Shown: positions 25,284 to 34,289, numbered from the stretch's first letter. The stretch is DNA of 64,000 nucleotides from Diaphorobacter sp. HDW4B (GCF_011305535.1 NZ_CP049906.1:310001-374000), one strand, 5' to 3'. Made by a program: numbers and translations. Notes: generated by a model from the letters alone, not told the origin.

Positions 25284-25320
25284 GTCGGTATCTCCTGATT
25301 GAATGTGTCGGGTCGGTGGC

Positions 25321-26907
25321 TTACACCACGAATGCTTTGTTGAGGTCCATCTTCCAGTCCATCATCATCCGCATGGCCGTGGCGCGGCCGCCGAAGTTGA
25401 CGGTGCCGCCGGGGTGGGTGAACGGGCCGACCAGGTAGAACGAGTCGATGCCCGGCACGCGGTACTGCGCCAGTTCGGCGATGGGGCGGCGGCCCATGTT
25501 CTGGCCCATGGTGGTGCCGATGCCGAAGATGTCGCCGTTGAACATGCTGTTGGAATGCTCGTGGTGCTCCAGCGGCGATTCGACATGTCGCGCAATGATC
25601 TTGGAGTCGTCCATGTTGGTGGTGTAGGACTTGAACTCTTCCCAGATCGCATCGGCAAAGTCCTGACGATGCCGATTCCAGCCTTGCAGTCCACCATCGA
25701 CCAGCACACGCGGCGCGAAGTGGTAGAGGTACATGGCGCAATGGTCGGTGGACGGCGCGCGCGTCGGGTCCTTGCGGTTGTTCATCATCGTCAGCGGGCT
25801 GAGATGCGTGGGGATTTCGCCGTACTTGTATTTGTCGAAGGTCTTGCGCACTTCCAGCTCGTCCTTGCGCACGTATTCAATGCACAGCACATCGGACCAG
25901 CGTTCTGCATCGCCGACCTTGAACTTCGGCCATTCGGTCAGCGCGATCTGCTGGTTGAGCGCTCCGTGGCTGCTGAGCTTGACCTGCCTTGCCGCGGCTG
26001 CAATGCCTGGATCGACTTCCGGAATCACATCGGCCAGACGCCAGGGGTGCACGCAGCCCATCACCGCGTCCTTGGCCTGGATGACTTCGCCGCTGGCCAG
26101 CGTCACTCCGGTGGCCTTGCCGCCGCTGATGTTCACGCGTTTGACCTCGGCCAGCGTGCGCACCTCTCCGCCGTAGTGCTGAATGCAGCGGATGAGCGCA
26201 TCGGTCACGGCGCGCGATCCGCCCACGGGAATGTGGGCGTTGAACTGGTGCGCCAGCCCGAACAGGCCCACCAGCGTGCCGCCCGTGCCCTTCACCTCGG
26301 GGCCTTCCATGGCCTCGGCTACCCACTTCATCATGTGGATGCGCACCTCGGTGGATTCGAACAGGTTTTCGAGGATGTCGTAGGCGCTCATGAACATCAT
26401 GTCGACCAGACGACGTCCCACGGCGCTGCCTTCGAGCATGGTGATGAACGGGCCGGTGGGCAGCGGCGGTGTGGCACCACCACGGCTCAGCAGCGGCAGC
26501 ACCGACATGCATTGGTTGGCGAACTTGCGGTAGGCCTCTGCATCCTTCTGCGAGAACTTGGCGATTTCCTCGCAGGTGCGGTCCAGGCTGGTGTAGGCGA
26601 TGAGGCTGTCGCCGCTGTCGAAGATCGTGCCGAAGCCCGCCTCCCAGGTCTTCCACTTCAGGCCGAATTTCGACATCAGGCCCAACTCATCGTGTTGAAC
26701 GGCGGGGCTGGCGATGCACAGGTAGTAGCCGGAGGCATGCGGGTCGTGCGTGAATCCGGGCGCGATGTTGATGGAGACGACGCCGCCGCCGCATTGGTCG
26801 TTCTTTTCGAGCACGATCACGCTTTTGCCTGCCTTGGCGAGGTAGGCGGCCGCGACCAGTGAGTTGCTGCCTGCGCCGACGACGACGATATCTGCTGATT
26901 GGGTCAT
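25321..26907 (-). CDS. phytoene-desaturase-like FAD-dependent oxidoreductase, copy 1
   Basis: A 528-residue flavoprotein: ADP-binding motif VVVGAGSNSLVAAAYLAKAG at the N-terminus followed by VIVLEKNDQCGGG, and a C-terminal FAD segment YLVGPFTHPGGTVNFGGRA. This fits the CrtI/amine-oxidase superfamily branch often annotated as NAD(P)/FAD-dependent oxidoreductase. It would introduce double bonds into, or oxidise, a hydrophobic substrate; carotenoid synthesis is not implied. It aligns throughout with the product of 32,417-34,009. ATG 26907 was chosen because the FAD motif begins there. It lies between a Rieske ferredoxin and the small partner gene. Confidence 0.88.
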   Translation of the reverse strand: MTQSADIVVVGAGSNSLVAAAYLAKAGKSVIVLEKNDQCGGGVVSINIAPGFTHDPHASGYYLCIASPAVQHDELGLMSKFGLKWKTWEAGFGTIFDSGDSLIAYTSLDRTCEEIAKFSQKDAEAYRKFANQCMSVLPLLSRGGATPPLPTGPFITMLEGSAVGRRLVDMMFMSAYDILENLFESTEVRIHMMKWVAEAMEGPEVKGTGGTLVGLFGLAHQFNAHIPVGGSRAVTDALIRCIQHYGGEVRTLAEVKRVNISGGKATGVTLASGEVIQAKDAVMGCVHPWRLADVIPEVDPGIAAAARQVKLSSHGALNQQIALTEWPKFKVGDAERWSDVLCIEYVRKDELEVRKTFDKYKYGEIPTHLSPLTMMNNRKDPTRAPSTDHCAMYLYHFAPRVLVDGGLQGWNRHRQDFADAIWEEFKSYTTNMDDSKIIARHVESPLEHHEHSNSMFNGDIFGIGTTMGQNMGRRPIAELAQYRVPGIDSFYLVGPFTHPGGTVNFGGRATAMRMMMDWKMDLNKAFVV

Positions 26908-26920
26908 GTTCTGTTTCCCG

Positions 26921-27286
26921 TCACGAGGAGCGGGTCTGGGTGAGTTCTTCGGTAGGCACCGTGGGCTGGGTGGACACCAGAATCCGGTCGCCTTCGATAT
27001 GCACGGCGTACACGGTGATGGGGCGGGCGGTGATGCGGTTCGTGGCGCGGCCACTGGCCAGATCGAAGCACGCCCCATGCTTGGGGCATTGAATCGTTCC
27101 GCTGCTGACCACGCCGCCGTCGAACGGCTGGAACGCGTGCGGGCAACTGTTCTTCAAGGCCCAGACCTGGCCGGTGGCCGCCTCGTGGCACAGCAGCAGC
27201 GCCGTGGCGCCGAGCGTGACCCTGAGCTGCGCGCCGGGGGGCAGGCTGGACAGGTCGGCAACGTCCTGATATGGGGCTTCGGCCAT
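26921..27286 (-). CDS. Rieske [2Fe-2S] ferredoxin
   Basis: A 121-residue protein that is a single Rieske domain: CPHAFQPFDGG and CPKHGACFDLASG supply the Cys-His and Cys-His cluster ligands. It would carry electrons to the terminal oxygenase encoded 22 bp upstream on the same strand (27,309-28,700). The only ferredoxin reductase of the window is at 42,555, far from here, so that reductase or a genomic one must feed it. Confidence 0.92.
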   Translation of the reverse strand: MAEAPYQDVADLSSLPPGAQLRVTLGATALLLCHEAATGQVWALKNSCPHAFQPFDGGVVSSGTIQCPKHGACFDLASGRATNRITARPITVYAVHIEGDRILVSTQPTVPTEELTQTRSS

Positions 27287-27308
27287 GGTGGTCTGTCGCC
27301 TGTCGATG

Positions 27309-28700
27309 TCAGTTCACGCCCAGCTTGTCCGCCAGCACGTTCTGGAAGTACTGGATGCGTTGCTCCATGTAGGTTCCCAACGTCTGGTGGGCTGCGCCCG
27401 GAGCGGCCGAATGCATGCCCTGCTGGATGTAGGGCAGGTTGCTCAAGTCCTGGTCGAAGATGTGCGAGAGCGGGCCGAACTCGGGAGCCTTGTCGCTGAA
27501 GTATTCGTCAAAGTCCAGATGGTTGATCTTGGCCGCCGGTGGGCGCACGCCATTGGCTGGCAGCGGCATCGTCAGGCGCACGTTGAAGACGGATTCGTTC
27601 GGGTTGTCGCCATGCGGCAGGAACTGATAGAGCAGCGGCAGACCGTCGCCGTACCACACGCCGAAGTTCGGGAACATGTGGAACTGCGTGGAGTCGATGA
27701 GTTCCGAATCGCAGTGGTTGGACATGTCCAGGCCCAGACCCATCTTCATCAGTCCGCGTCGCCATTCGGCCAGCTGCGCACGCGCGTTGCCCTTGGATGC
27801 GTCGAGCGCGGGCATCGGCACGCCGGGCATGGCCATGGCGAAGAAGGCCGCCACGCCATCGGCAGCGATCTGCGTGGATGCATCGTCGCCCAGATGTGGG
27901 CTGGGCACGGCTGACGGCGTGATCAGGCGGCTGATGTGACCCGCACCCGTGTCCCAGATGTCGTAGGACGTGTTGGCATCGCCGGTGAACGGCATCGCGT
28001 CGTTGTGGGTTTCGATGACGTGATAGGCCTCCAGAAAGGCTTCGAGCACGGTCTTCCAGTTGGCGCGGATCTTCTTGCTCACATGCGCGAAGGTGTAGCG
28101 CTCGGCATGGCCACGGCCTTCAAAGGCTTGTGGCAACACGCCCAGTGCATCCTTCAGCGGAGCGGCGTCCGGGTCGGGGTTCACGAAGATGAAGCCTTCC
28201 CATACGGCCACCTGCACTTCCTTCAGATCGTGCGATCCGCCCGAGATGCCGTTGAAATCCCATTGGCATGGCACTTCCTTGAGCGCGCCGTCGGGCTTCC
28301 ACTGCCAGCCGTGAAACGGGCAGCGGATGGTGTCGCCACCGCCCGGTGCATTCACCAGCCGCGTGCCGCGATGGCGGCAGGCGTTGTAGAAGGCCTTGAA
28401 CTCATTTGCACCGCTTCGCACGATGACCAGCGACAGACCCGTGCCGACGTCGTAGGGCACACGATCACCGATGTTGGGAATGTCTTCGGTGCGGCAAGTG
28501 ACCTGCCAGGTGCGCAGCCACAGGCGCTCCATCTCCAGCTTGGCGAACGCCGGGTCGGTGTAGCGGCTGAACGGAATCGTGCGCGCTTCGGGCTGGTGAT
28601 TGCCCGTCATCTTGAGGCCCGGAGGCAGCGGCTTGCTGTCCTGCGCGAGCAGATCGACGGTGAGTGGGCTGACGCGTGAGGACATTCCCTGTGGATGCAT
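27309..28700 (-). CDS. Rieske non-heme iron oxygenase, large subunit, copy 1
   Basis: A 463-residue oxygenase alpha subunit. The Rieske ligands are in CRHRGTRLVNAPGGG and CPFHGW (about residues 107-130); the mononuclear-iron ligands are in FLEAYHVIETH near residue 215 with a later Asp. Similar in length and sequence to the 51,099-52,505 oxygenase (LWLRTWQV/IWLRTWQV; GGFIF/EGFIFVNP). No small beta subunit is present, so it is an alpha-only enzyme. ATG 28700 was chosen over 28718 because GGAGAC lies just upstream of it. It heads the operon running to 23,459 and probably hydroxylates a ring or side-chain carbon of the substrate. Confidence 0.9.
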   Translation of the reverse strand: MHPQGMSSRVSPLTVDLLAQDSKPLPPGLKMTGNHQPEARTIPFSRYTDPAFAKLEMERLWLRTWQVTCRTEDIPNIGDRVPYDVGTGLSLVIVRSGANEFKAFYNACRHRGTRLVNAPGGGDTIRCPFHGWQWKPDGALKEVPCQWDFNGISGGSHDLKEVQVAVWEGFIFVNPDPDAAPLKDALGVLPQAFEGRGHAERYTFAHVSKKIRANWKTVLEAFLEAYHVIETHNDAMPFTGDANTSYDIWDTGAGHISRLITPSAVPSPHLGDDASTQIAADGVAAFFAMAMPGVPMPALDASKGNARAQLAEWRRGLMKMGLGLDMSNHCDSELIDSTQFHMFPNFGVWYGDGLPLLYQFLPHGDNPNESVFNVRLTMPLPANGVRPPAAKINHLDFDEYFSDKAPEFGPLSHIFDQDLSNLPYIQQGMHSAAPGAAHQTLGTYMEQRIQYFQNVLADKLGVN

Positions 28701-29009
28701 TTTTGTCTCCGAGTTCAAATGTGATCGACCTGAGGAGTCGGTCCGTGTGGCGGATTTGATATTGGTATCAAAGCATACTATGTAGGCAGATTTTTAGCCA
28801 GAGATTCGTGCATGCATCGTTGTCTTGATTCGGCTTGGGTTCAACCATCAACCAGTGAAAAATACCGGTGTTGTGGTGAACAGCGAAGCCCGCATGTTTC
28901 CCGGAAAAGTTGCTTCTTCAGATGTGCTTGATTATTGAATGTATGGTAACGTATGAGATACCGATTCTTCTGAATGTCTCAGTAAGGTTTTCCCTGATGG
29001 AGTGCGATC
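28701..29009. promoter_or_regulatory. divergent control region with an 18-bp palindrome
   Basis: This 309-bp gene-free spacer separates the minus-strand Rieske operon from the plus-strand crotonase genes. At 28,755-28,772 TTTGATA and TATCAAA form a perfect inverted repeat around TTGG, the best operator candidate of the region, followed by GCATACTATG. A second AT-rich patch at 28,930-28,960 contains GTATGGTAACGTATGAGATA. Both promoters must lie here. No small reading frame with a good start was seen. Confidence 0.55.
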
Positions 29010-29825
29010 TTGGTAGATAAGCAGCATGTCATTGAGCGCGAGTTCGACGGCGTTTTCGAGTTCCGTCTGAACCGCCCGGAAAAGTTGAATGCCATCACGC
29101 CCGCGATGTTCGAGGCGCTGGGGGATGCGGTGGCGCGCTTTGCGGCCAACCCCGATCTGCGGGTCATGTTGATCAGCTCGACGGGGCCGTACTTCACATC
29201 GGGCCTGCAGGTCACGGCGGACATTTCTCCGGCCGAAGGCAGCAGCACCTTGGAAGGGCGCGCTTGGTATCGCAATACCTACCACCGACTGTTCGATGAA
29301 ATCGAAGCGGTGGAAAAGCCCATCGTGGCGGCGCACCAGGGGCATTGTTTTGGTGGCGGGCTGGAGTTGAGCCTTTCATGCGACTTCCGTCTGGCCGCGC
29401 GAAGTGCCACTTATCGGCTGCCCGAAATCGACATCGGCGCATTGCCGGGCTCTGGCGGCGTGAGTCGATTGACGCGTGTGGCGGGTCCTCATTGGGCGCG
29501 TTGGCTGGTGATGGCGGGCGAGAGCGTCACTGCCGACGAGGCCGTCAACATGGGCTTTGTGCACCGCGTGCATGAGGACGCGGAGTTCGCCGCTGCCGCC
29601 GAAGCCTTCTGTCGCAAGTTGGCCAGGCAGCCCTATGAAATGCTGGGGCTGGCCAAGCTCTCCATCGAGTTGGCCAAGGACCTGGACAGGGCGCAGGGCC
29701 GCAACGTGGAGCGCATCGCCAACAGCATGCTGTTCACGGGGGCCGAACACAAACGCATGGTGCAGGCGTTTCTGGACAAGCAGGCGCAAAAGCGTCAGCA
29801 GCGCAACAACGATCAAGGCGGTTGA
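29010..29825 (+). CDS. enoyl-CoA hydratase/isomerase (crotonase family)
   Basis: A 271-residue crotonase. In the oxyanion-hole region FTSGLQVTADI replaces the usual FCAGAD, and the second element is GHCFGGGLELSLSCD; LPEIDIGALPGSGGVSRL gives the segment with the catalytic acid. The pattern fits the broader enoyl-CoA hydratase/isomerase group. Translation begins at TTG 29010 with GGAG upstream; no ATG lies in a suitable place. It is followed 45 bp later by a second crotonase. Confidence 0.86.
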   Translation: MVDKQHVIEREFDGVFEFRLNRPEKLNAITPAMFEALGDAVARFAANPDLRVMLISSTGPYFTSGLQVTADISPAEGSSTLEGRAWYRNTYHRLFDEIEAVEKPIVAAHQGHCFGGGLELSLSCDFRLAARSATYRLPEIDIGALPGSGGVSRLTRVAGPHWARWLVMAGESVTADEAVNMGFVHRVHEDAEFAAAAEAFCRKLARQPYEMLGLAKLSIELAKDLDRAQGRNVERIANSMLFTGAEHKRMVQAFLDKQAQKRQQRNNDQGG

Positions 29826-29870
29826 CGGATTTCACGTCGTTCACCGCACATTCAAAAATCAAGGAGACCT

Positions 29871-30665
29871 ATGGGATACGAGAGCTACCAGCAACTGGGC
29901 GTGGACGTGGCAGATGGTGTGGCGACGCTCACGCTGCGCAGCGGCCAGAAATTCAATGCCGTCACCTGGCAGATGCACCACGAACTGGGACTGATCTTCG
30001 ACGATCTGACGCGCGACCCCGACGTGCGCGTGATCGTGCTGACCGGCGCGGGCGATGCATTCTGTGCAGGTGCTGATCTGAATTGGCTGCGCAACCAGTT
30101 GCAGGACCCGCCAACGCCGCGCGAGGCCCGCGAAGCTGGGCGCGCCATCGTGCTCGGCATTCTGGATTGTCCCAAGCCCGTCATCGCCAGAGTGAACGGC
30201 GACGCCATCGGTTTGGGCGCATCACTGGCATTGCTGAGCGACATCGTGATTGCGGTGGATACCTGCAAGTTTGCCGATCCGCATGTGCGCATTGGTCTGG
30301 TCGCAGGCGATGGTGGCGCGCTGATCTGGCCGCTGCTGATCGGCTACGCCCGTGCCAAGGAATACCTGCTCACCGGCAACGCCGTGCCGGCCGCTGATGC
30401 CGTGCGAATGGGATTGGTGAACCATGCTGTGCCGGCGGGCGAGCTGGACGCGACTGTGCAACGCTATGCGCGGCAGTTGGCCGACGGCGCAACGATGGCG
30501 ATCCAGTTCACCAAGACCTCCACCAATATTCCGCTGCGTCAGGCGGTGGAAAGTGTGCTCGAAGCCTCGCTTGCCTACGAGAGCATGACGCTGCGCAGCC
30601 AGGATGCGCAGGAAGGCGTGGCTTCGTTTCTGGAGCGCCGCAAGCCGAATTTTGTGGGACGTTGA
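29871..30665 (+). CDS. enoyl-CoA hydratase/isomerase (crotonase family)
   Basis: A 264-residue crotonase with GDAFCAGADLNWL and NGDAIGLGASLALLSD forming the CoA/oxyanion elements and DPHVRIGLVAGDGGALIWPLL near the catalytic site; the usual GLxPE glutamate is replaced by GLVAGDGG, as in several hydratase/isomerase-group members, so Asp may serve. CAAGGAGACCT precedes the ATG. A small GAAGCA/TGCTTC hairpin (30,664-30,681) overlaps the stop and separates it from the convergent SDR. Confidence 0.88.
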   Translation: MGYESYQQLGVDVADGVATLTLRSGQKFNAVTWQMHHELGLIFDDLTRDPDVRVIVLTGAGDAFCAGADLNWLRNQLQDPPTPREAREAGRAIVLGILDCPKPVIARVNGDAIGLGASLALLSDIVIAVDTCKFADPHVRIGLVAGDGGALIWPLLIGYARAKEYLLTGNAVPAADAVRMGLVNHAVPAGELDATVQRYARQLADGATMAIQFTKTSTNIPLRQAVESVLEASLAYESMTLRSQDAQEGVASFLERRKPNFVGR

Positions 30666-30711
30666 AGCAACGGAATGCTTCGTCGGGTGATCCGGCGGAG
30701 CTGCGTATTCA

Positions 30712-31539
30712 TCAAAGCTGCAGACTCTTGCGCTGAATGAAGTCGCGCATTCCGTCGGGCAAGTGCCTGAGCCAACCGACGATGCGGCTGTCGGTGCCTA
30801 CGCGGTAGCGTGAGCGCATTCCAGGATCGGTCATGGCCGAGACGATGGTTCTGGCCACGGCCTGGGGGCCGACACCGGCGCCCGGTGCGCTGGACATCTG
30901 GACGATCTTGCGCATGGTTTTTTCATACATGGCGCGTTGCTCTGTGTTCATCCGCGACAGCATGGTGTCGAGCATCTGCGGGGCCTGCGCCGTCATTTCC
31001 GTCTGCACCACGCCGGGCTCGACGAGTGCAACGCGAACGCCTGCGGCACCCAGTTCCACCCGCAGGGCATCGCAGAGGCCTTCGATGGCCCACTTGGTGG
31101 CGGCATACACGCCCACGGTGGGCGTGGCGAACAATCCCATGGCGGAGCCGACAAAGATCAGTCGCGCCCTGTCGGGCTCAAGCAGCGACAGCACGGAGCG
31201 GGTCAGCAGGATCGAACCCACGACGTTCACGTCCACCATGGCGCGTATTTCGGATGGCAGCAGCGTGACCAGTGGCGCGTTGAAGTCCACGCCCGCGTTG
31301 TTCACCAGACCGATCAGTCGTCTCGATTCGCCGAGATGGGATCGGATCAGTTCAACCCCTTGCTCGATGGAAGACTCCTGCCGCAGATCCATGGAGATCG
31401 GGATGAGGTCGGGGGAGGTCACCGCATGGTGCGGGCGGACATCGGCTGCGAAAACGCCAATGCCTGCCGCGTGAAAGGCTTTGACGCATTCGCGTCCGAT
31501 GCCGCCGCTGGAGCCTGTGATCAGTACGAAATCTTGCAA
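30712..31539 (-). CDS. short-chain dehydrogenase/reductase
   Basis: A 275-residue classical SDR: cofactor motif TGSSGGIG, NNAGVDF and active-site YAATK. It is a paralogue of the 1,613-2,458 SDR over its whole length. The start codon is TTG 31539, with CCGGAGAC upstream; there is no ATG in range. It diverges from the TetR gene at 31,722 across a spacer containing an 18-bp palindrome, so TetR control is likely. The substrate is unknown; an alcohol or beta-hydroxyacyl intermediate fits the context. Confidence 0.88.
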   Translation of the reverse strand: MQDFVLITGSSGGIGRECVKAFHAAGIGVFAADVRPHHAVTSPDLIPISMDLRQESSIEQGVELIRSHLGESRRLIGLVNNAGVDFNAPLVTLLPSEIRAMVDVNVVGSILLTRSVLSLLEPDRARLIFVGSAMGLFATPTVGVYAATKWAIEGLCDALRVELGAAGVRVALVEPGVVQTEMTAQAPQMLDTMLSRMNTEQRAMYEKTMRKIVQMSSAPGAGVGPQAVARTIVSAMTDPGMRSRYRVGTDSRIVGWLRHLPDGMRDFIQRKSLQL

Positions 31540-31631
31540 GAAAAGTCTCCGGCTTGTGTGGTCTGGACGAGCACTGCGTGACGTCCTTTGCCTGGAATGT
31601 TGTGAAGAGATTTATTTAGTCTTGCAGCATA

Positions 31632-31649
31632 CGATATGAAATCATATCG
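31632..31649. promoter_or_regulatory. 18-bp palindromic TetR operator candidate
   Basis: CGATATGA and TCATATCG form a perfect inverted repeat around AA, embedded in CATACGATATGAAATCATAT, in the 182-bp spacer between the divergent SDR and TetR genes. Length and position are typical of a TetR autoregulatory operator. Confidence 0.6.
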
Positions 31650-31721
31650 GTAGAACCACTAGTGACGCGAAGTCATGCAGGCAGTCCAATCCGTGCATGT
31701 TGAATTTACGGTGTAAATCAA

Positions 31722-32378
31722 ATGGCAAGGCCGCTGCTCGATGACATGCAGGTGACGCAGACACGTCAGCGCCTGACCATTGCCGCGCTGGAGCTGTACC
31801 GCGAGGTGGGCATCGAAGCCGTCACTTTTCGTGAGCTGGGCAGACGCGTCGGCATCAGCCATGTCACGCCATACCGTTATTTCAGCTCGAAAGAAGAGCT
31901 GATGAACGCGGTGCGTACGCTTGCTTTCGAGCTGTTCGAGGAGCGTCTGCTTCAGACGGATCGGCCCCGGCTCGATCCGGTGGCGCGGCTGCGTCGCATC
32001 CTTTTCGAGCTGGCGCGGTTCGGCGTTCAACGACCCGATGACTACCGCCTGCTGTTCGAGATGCGACAGCCTGCGCTGGAGGGAAAGTCACCGCTCATGA
32101 CCGTACGCATGCGTTCTTTTTTGTTCATCGCGGGCATCTACCGGAAGGCCGTGGAGGCAGGCAACTTGAAGGGCAATCCGCTGGAACAAGTGATGGTGCT
32201 GGTGGCCGGTGTGCACGGTCTCGTCAGTCTGCATGTGGCCAACCAGTTGATGGCGCAGGGCGTGACGGTGGAGCGGCTCCTGCAACCCATGCTCAACCTG
32301 CTGCTGCCCATGTCGGTCGTCGATCCACAGGGCGAGCGGTCTCTGCTGCCAAGTGCTCCGAGACCACGTCGCCCATGA
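31722..32378 (+). CDS. TetR family transcriptional regulator
   Basis: A 218-residue TetR protein. The HTH is RQRLTIAALELYREVGIEAVTFRELGRRVGISHVTPYRYFSSKEELMNAV (about residues 10-62), and the C-terminal half is helical and hydrophobic as in ligand-binding domains of the WHG/AcrR type. It lies 38 bp upstream of a flavoprotein gene on the same strand and diverges from an SDR, with a palindrome between. It probably represses both. The Shine-Dalgarno match is weak. Confidence 0.88.
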   Translation: MARPLLDDMQVTQTRQRLTIAALELYREVGIEAVTFRELGRRVGISHVTPYRYFSSKEELMNAVRTLAFELFEERLLQTDRPRLDPVARLRRILFELARFGVQRPDDYRLLFEMRQPALEGKSPLMTVRMRSFLFIAGIYRKAVEAGNLKGNPLEQVMVLVAGVHGLVSLHVANQLMAQGVTVERLLQPMLNLLLPMSVVDPQGERSLLPSAPRPRRP

Positions 32379-32416
32379 ATTTTTCACTCATTCTTTGAAT
32401 TTCAAACAGGAGACAT

Positions 32417-34009
32417 ATGCAATCCAAGACAAGCAATTTCGATGTGATCGTCGTGGGCGGGGGCAGCAACTCCCTGACGGCGGCCGCGTTTCTGGCAAAG
32501 ATCGGCAAGAAGGTCCTGGTGCTGGAGAAGAACGCCGAGTGCGGCGGCGGCGTCGTGTCGATGTCGCCCGCGCCGGGCTTCATCAACGATCCGCACGCCG
32601 TGGCCATGGTGACGGCGGTGGCCAATCCCGTGATCGCCAACGATGAGCTGGAGCTGCAAAGCAAGTTCGGTCTGGAATGGGTATGGGCCGACACGCCGTT
32701 CTCGACCGTGTTCGACGATGGCACCGGCCTGCAGACGCATCACGATCTGGACAGGAGCTGCGAGAGCATCGCGCGCTTCTCGCACAAGGATGCGGAGACT
32801 TATCGCAAGTTCGTCACGGAGTGCCGCGAGTTTCTGCCCTTGCTGCTCAAGGGCTTCTACACACCGCCGCTGCCGTTCGGGGGCTTCATCGCATTGCTGG
32901 AGCAAAGTGCCAAGGGCCGCCGACTGGTCACGGCCATGCTGGAGAGTTGTGCGGATGCGGTCGAGATGTTCGAGTCGCCCGAGCTGAAGATGCACATTCT
33001 GAAGTGGGCGGGCGAACTCATGGTGCACCCGGAAACCAAGGGCACCGGGATTGTTCCTTATCTCCTGATGGGCATGTCGCATGACTTCCGCATGGGCGCC
33101 GTGGTCGGCGGCACCGGCAATCTGGCACGCGCTCTGGAGCGCTGTGTGCTGCATCACGGTGGTGAGATCCGGGTGAACAGCGAGGTCGTGAAGATCGACA
33201 TTTCCGGAGGCCGCGCCACGGGCGTCACCCTGAAATCGGGGGAGAAGCTGCAAGCACGCGACGCCGTGGTGGCCAACATCCATCCCTGGGATCTCAAGGA
33301 GTTTCTGGGTGACGGCATCGATTCCGAACTGGCTGCCGTGGCGCGCAAGGTCAAGCTGTCCTCGCACGGCGCGATCAACCAGCAGATTGCGCTGTCGGAG
33401 CCGCCCATCTGGAAGGCTGGTGCGGAGTACGCGCCATCGATGCTGGTGGAGTGCATGCAGCGCGACATGAACGGCATGCGCCAGAAGTTCGATGAATACA
33501 AATACGGTCGGATGACGCGTGACCACCTGAGCCCGTTGATTGCGGTGCAGAGCAATCACGACAAGACCCGCGCACCCGCCGGCATGGCCACCTTGTATCT
33601 CTACCACTTTGCGCCGCTGGAACTTGAAAAGGGCGGTCTGCAGGGTTGGGATGGAATCAAGGAAGAGGTGGGCGGTTGGGTGTTCGACGAGATGTGCAAG
33701 TACACCACCAACATCGACCGTTCCAAGATTCTGGGATGGCATATCGAGACGCCGCTGGATCACCACCGCCACTCCAAGATGATGCGCAACGGTGACATCT
33801 TCGGCATCGGCACGTTCACATCGCAGTTCTTTGGTCGCCGTCCGATTCCCGAACTGGCGCAGTACAAGGTGCCGGGGCTCGATGGCTTCTATCTGGCCGG
33901 TCCCACTCAGCACCCGGGCGGAACGGTGACGCTGGGCGGTCGCGCCACGGCGATGAAGATGATGATGGATTGGAAGACCGATCTGCGCTCGGCGTTCAAG
34001 GTGATCTGA
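32417..34009 (+). CDS. phytoene-desaturase-like FAD-dependent oxidoreductase, copy 2
   Basis: A 530-residue flavoprotein, paralogous over its full length to the 25,321-26,907 product: N-terminal VVGGGSNSLTAAAFLAKIG and VLVLEKNAECGGG, C-terminal YLAGPTQHPGGTVTLGGRA. It belongs to the CrtI/amine-oxidase superfamily and is likely a desaturase or dehydrogenase of a hydrophobic pathway intermediate. ACAGGAGACAT precedes the ATG. The small partner gene follows 32 bp downstream, repeating the arrangement at 25,071-26,907. Confidence 0.88.
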   Translation: MQSKTSNFDVIVVGGGSNSLTAAAFLAKIGKKVLVLEKNAECGGGVVSMSPAPGFINDPHAVAMVTAVANPVIANDELELQSKFGLEWVWADTPFSTVFDDGTGLQTHHDLDRSCESIARFSHKDAETYRKFVTECREFLPLLLKGFYTPPLPFGGFIALLEQSAKGRRLVTAMLESCADAVEMFESPELKMHILKWAGELMVHPETKGTGIVPYLLMGMSHDFRMGAVVGGTGNLARALERCVLHHGGEIRVNSEVVKIDISGGRATGVTLKSGEKLQARDAVVANIHPWDLKEFLGDGIDSELAAVARKVKLSSHGAINQQIALSEPPIWKAGAEYAPSMLVECMQRDMNGMRQKFDEYKYGRMTRDHLSPLIAVQSNHDKTRAPAGMATLYLYHFAPLELEKGGLQGWDGIKEEVGGWVFDEMCKYTTNIDRSKILGWHIETPLDHHRHSKMMRNGDIFGIGTFTSQFFGRRPIPELAQYKVPGLDGFYLAGPTQHPGGTVTLGGRATAMKMMMDWKTDLRSAFKVI

Positions 34010-34041
34010 ACACCGCACTCATAACTACCAAGGAGCAAGCA

Positions 34042-34245
34042 ATGAAGTTGTACACCAGCGATGAATCGGAACTCATGGAAGTGAGCAGCCTGAAAACGGA
34101 TTCCAACGGATTGATCGTCAGCGGAACGATCATGGGTGCCATGCCCGTCGAGGCGATTCTCAAACCTGCCGAGTTGCGCAAGGCATTCAAGCTCATGAGC
34201 GTGGGAATGATCTTCTCCGTGCTCAGCATGCTGTTTCGCAAGTAA
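34042..34245 (+). CDS. small conserved partner of the phytoene-desaturase-like flavoprotein, copy 2
   Basis: A 67-residue paralogue of the 25,071-25,283 product (SELMEVSS, IVSGTIMGAMPV, ELRK), ending in a hydrophobic stretch SVGMIFSVLSMLF that could insert in or lie on the membrane. AAGGAGCAAGCA precedes ATG 34042; a longer in-frame start at 33970 would overlap the flavoprotein gene. Constant pairing with the flavoprotein argues for a complex. The family is not recognised. Confidence 0.78.
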   Translation: MKLYTSDESELMEVSSLKTDSNGLIVSGTIMGAMPVEAILKPAELRKAFKLMSVGMIFSVLSMLFRK

Positions 34246-34259
34246 GGATTGCGTCGCCC

Positions 34260-34289
34260 GCGGTCGCCTCATAGGCATGAGGCGACCGC
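34260..34289. terminator. 12-bp perfect intercistronic hairpin
   Basis: GCGGTCGCCTCA and TGAGGCGACCGC form a perfect 12-bp stem with a 6-base loop, 15 bases after the small-partner stop. No T-run follows, so it may be a factor-aided terminator, an attenuator or an mRNA-stability element dividing the flavoprotein unit from the membrane-protein genes. Confidence 0.5.

Noticed and set aside
25321-34009. Carotenoid biosynthesis locus
   Set aside because: CrtI-like and CrtC-like proteins are present, but there is no phytoene synthase or prenyltransferase, and oxygenases, CoA ligase and beta-oxidation genes point to degradation.
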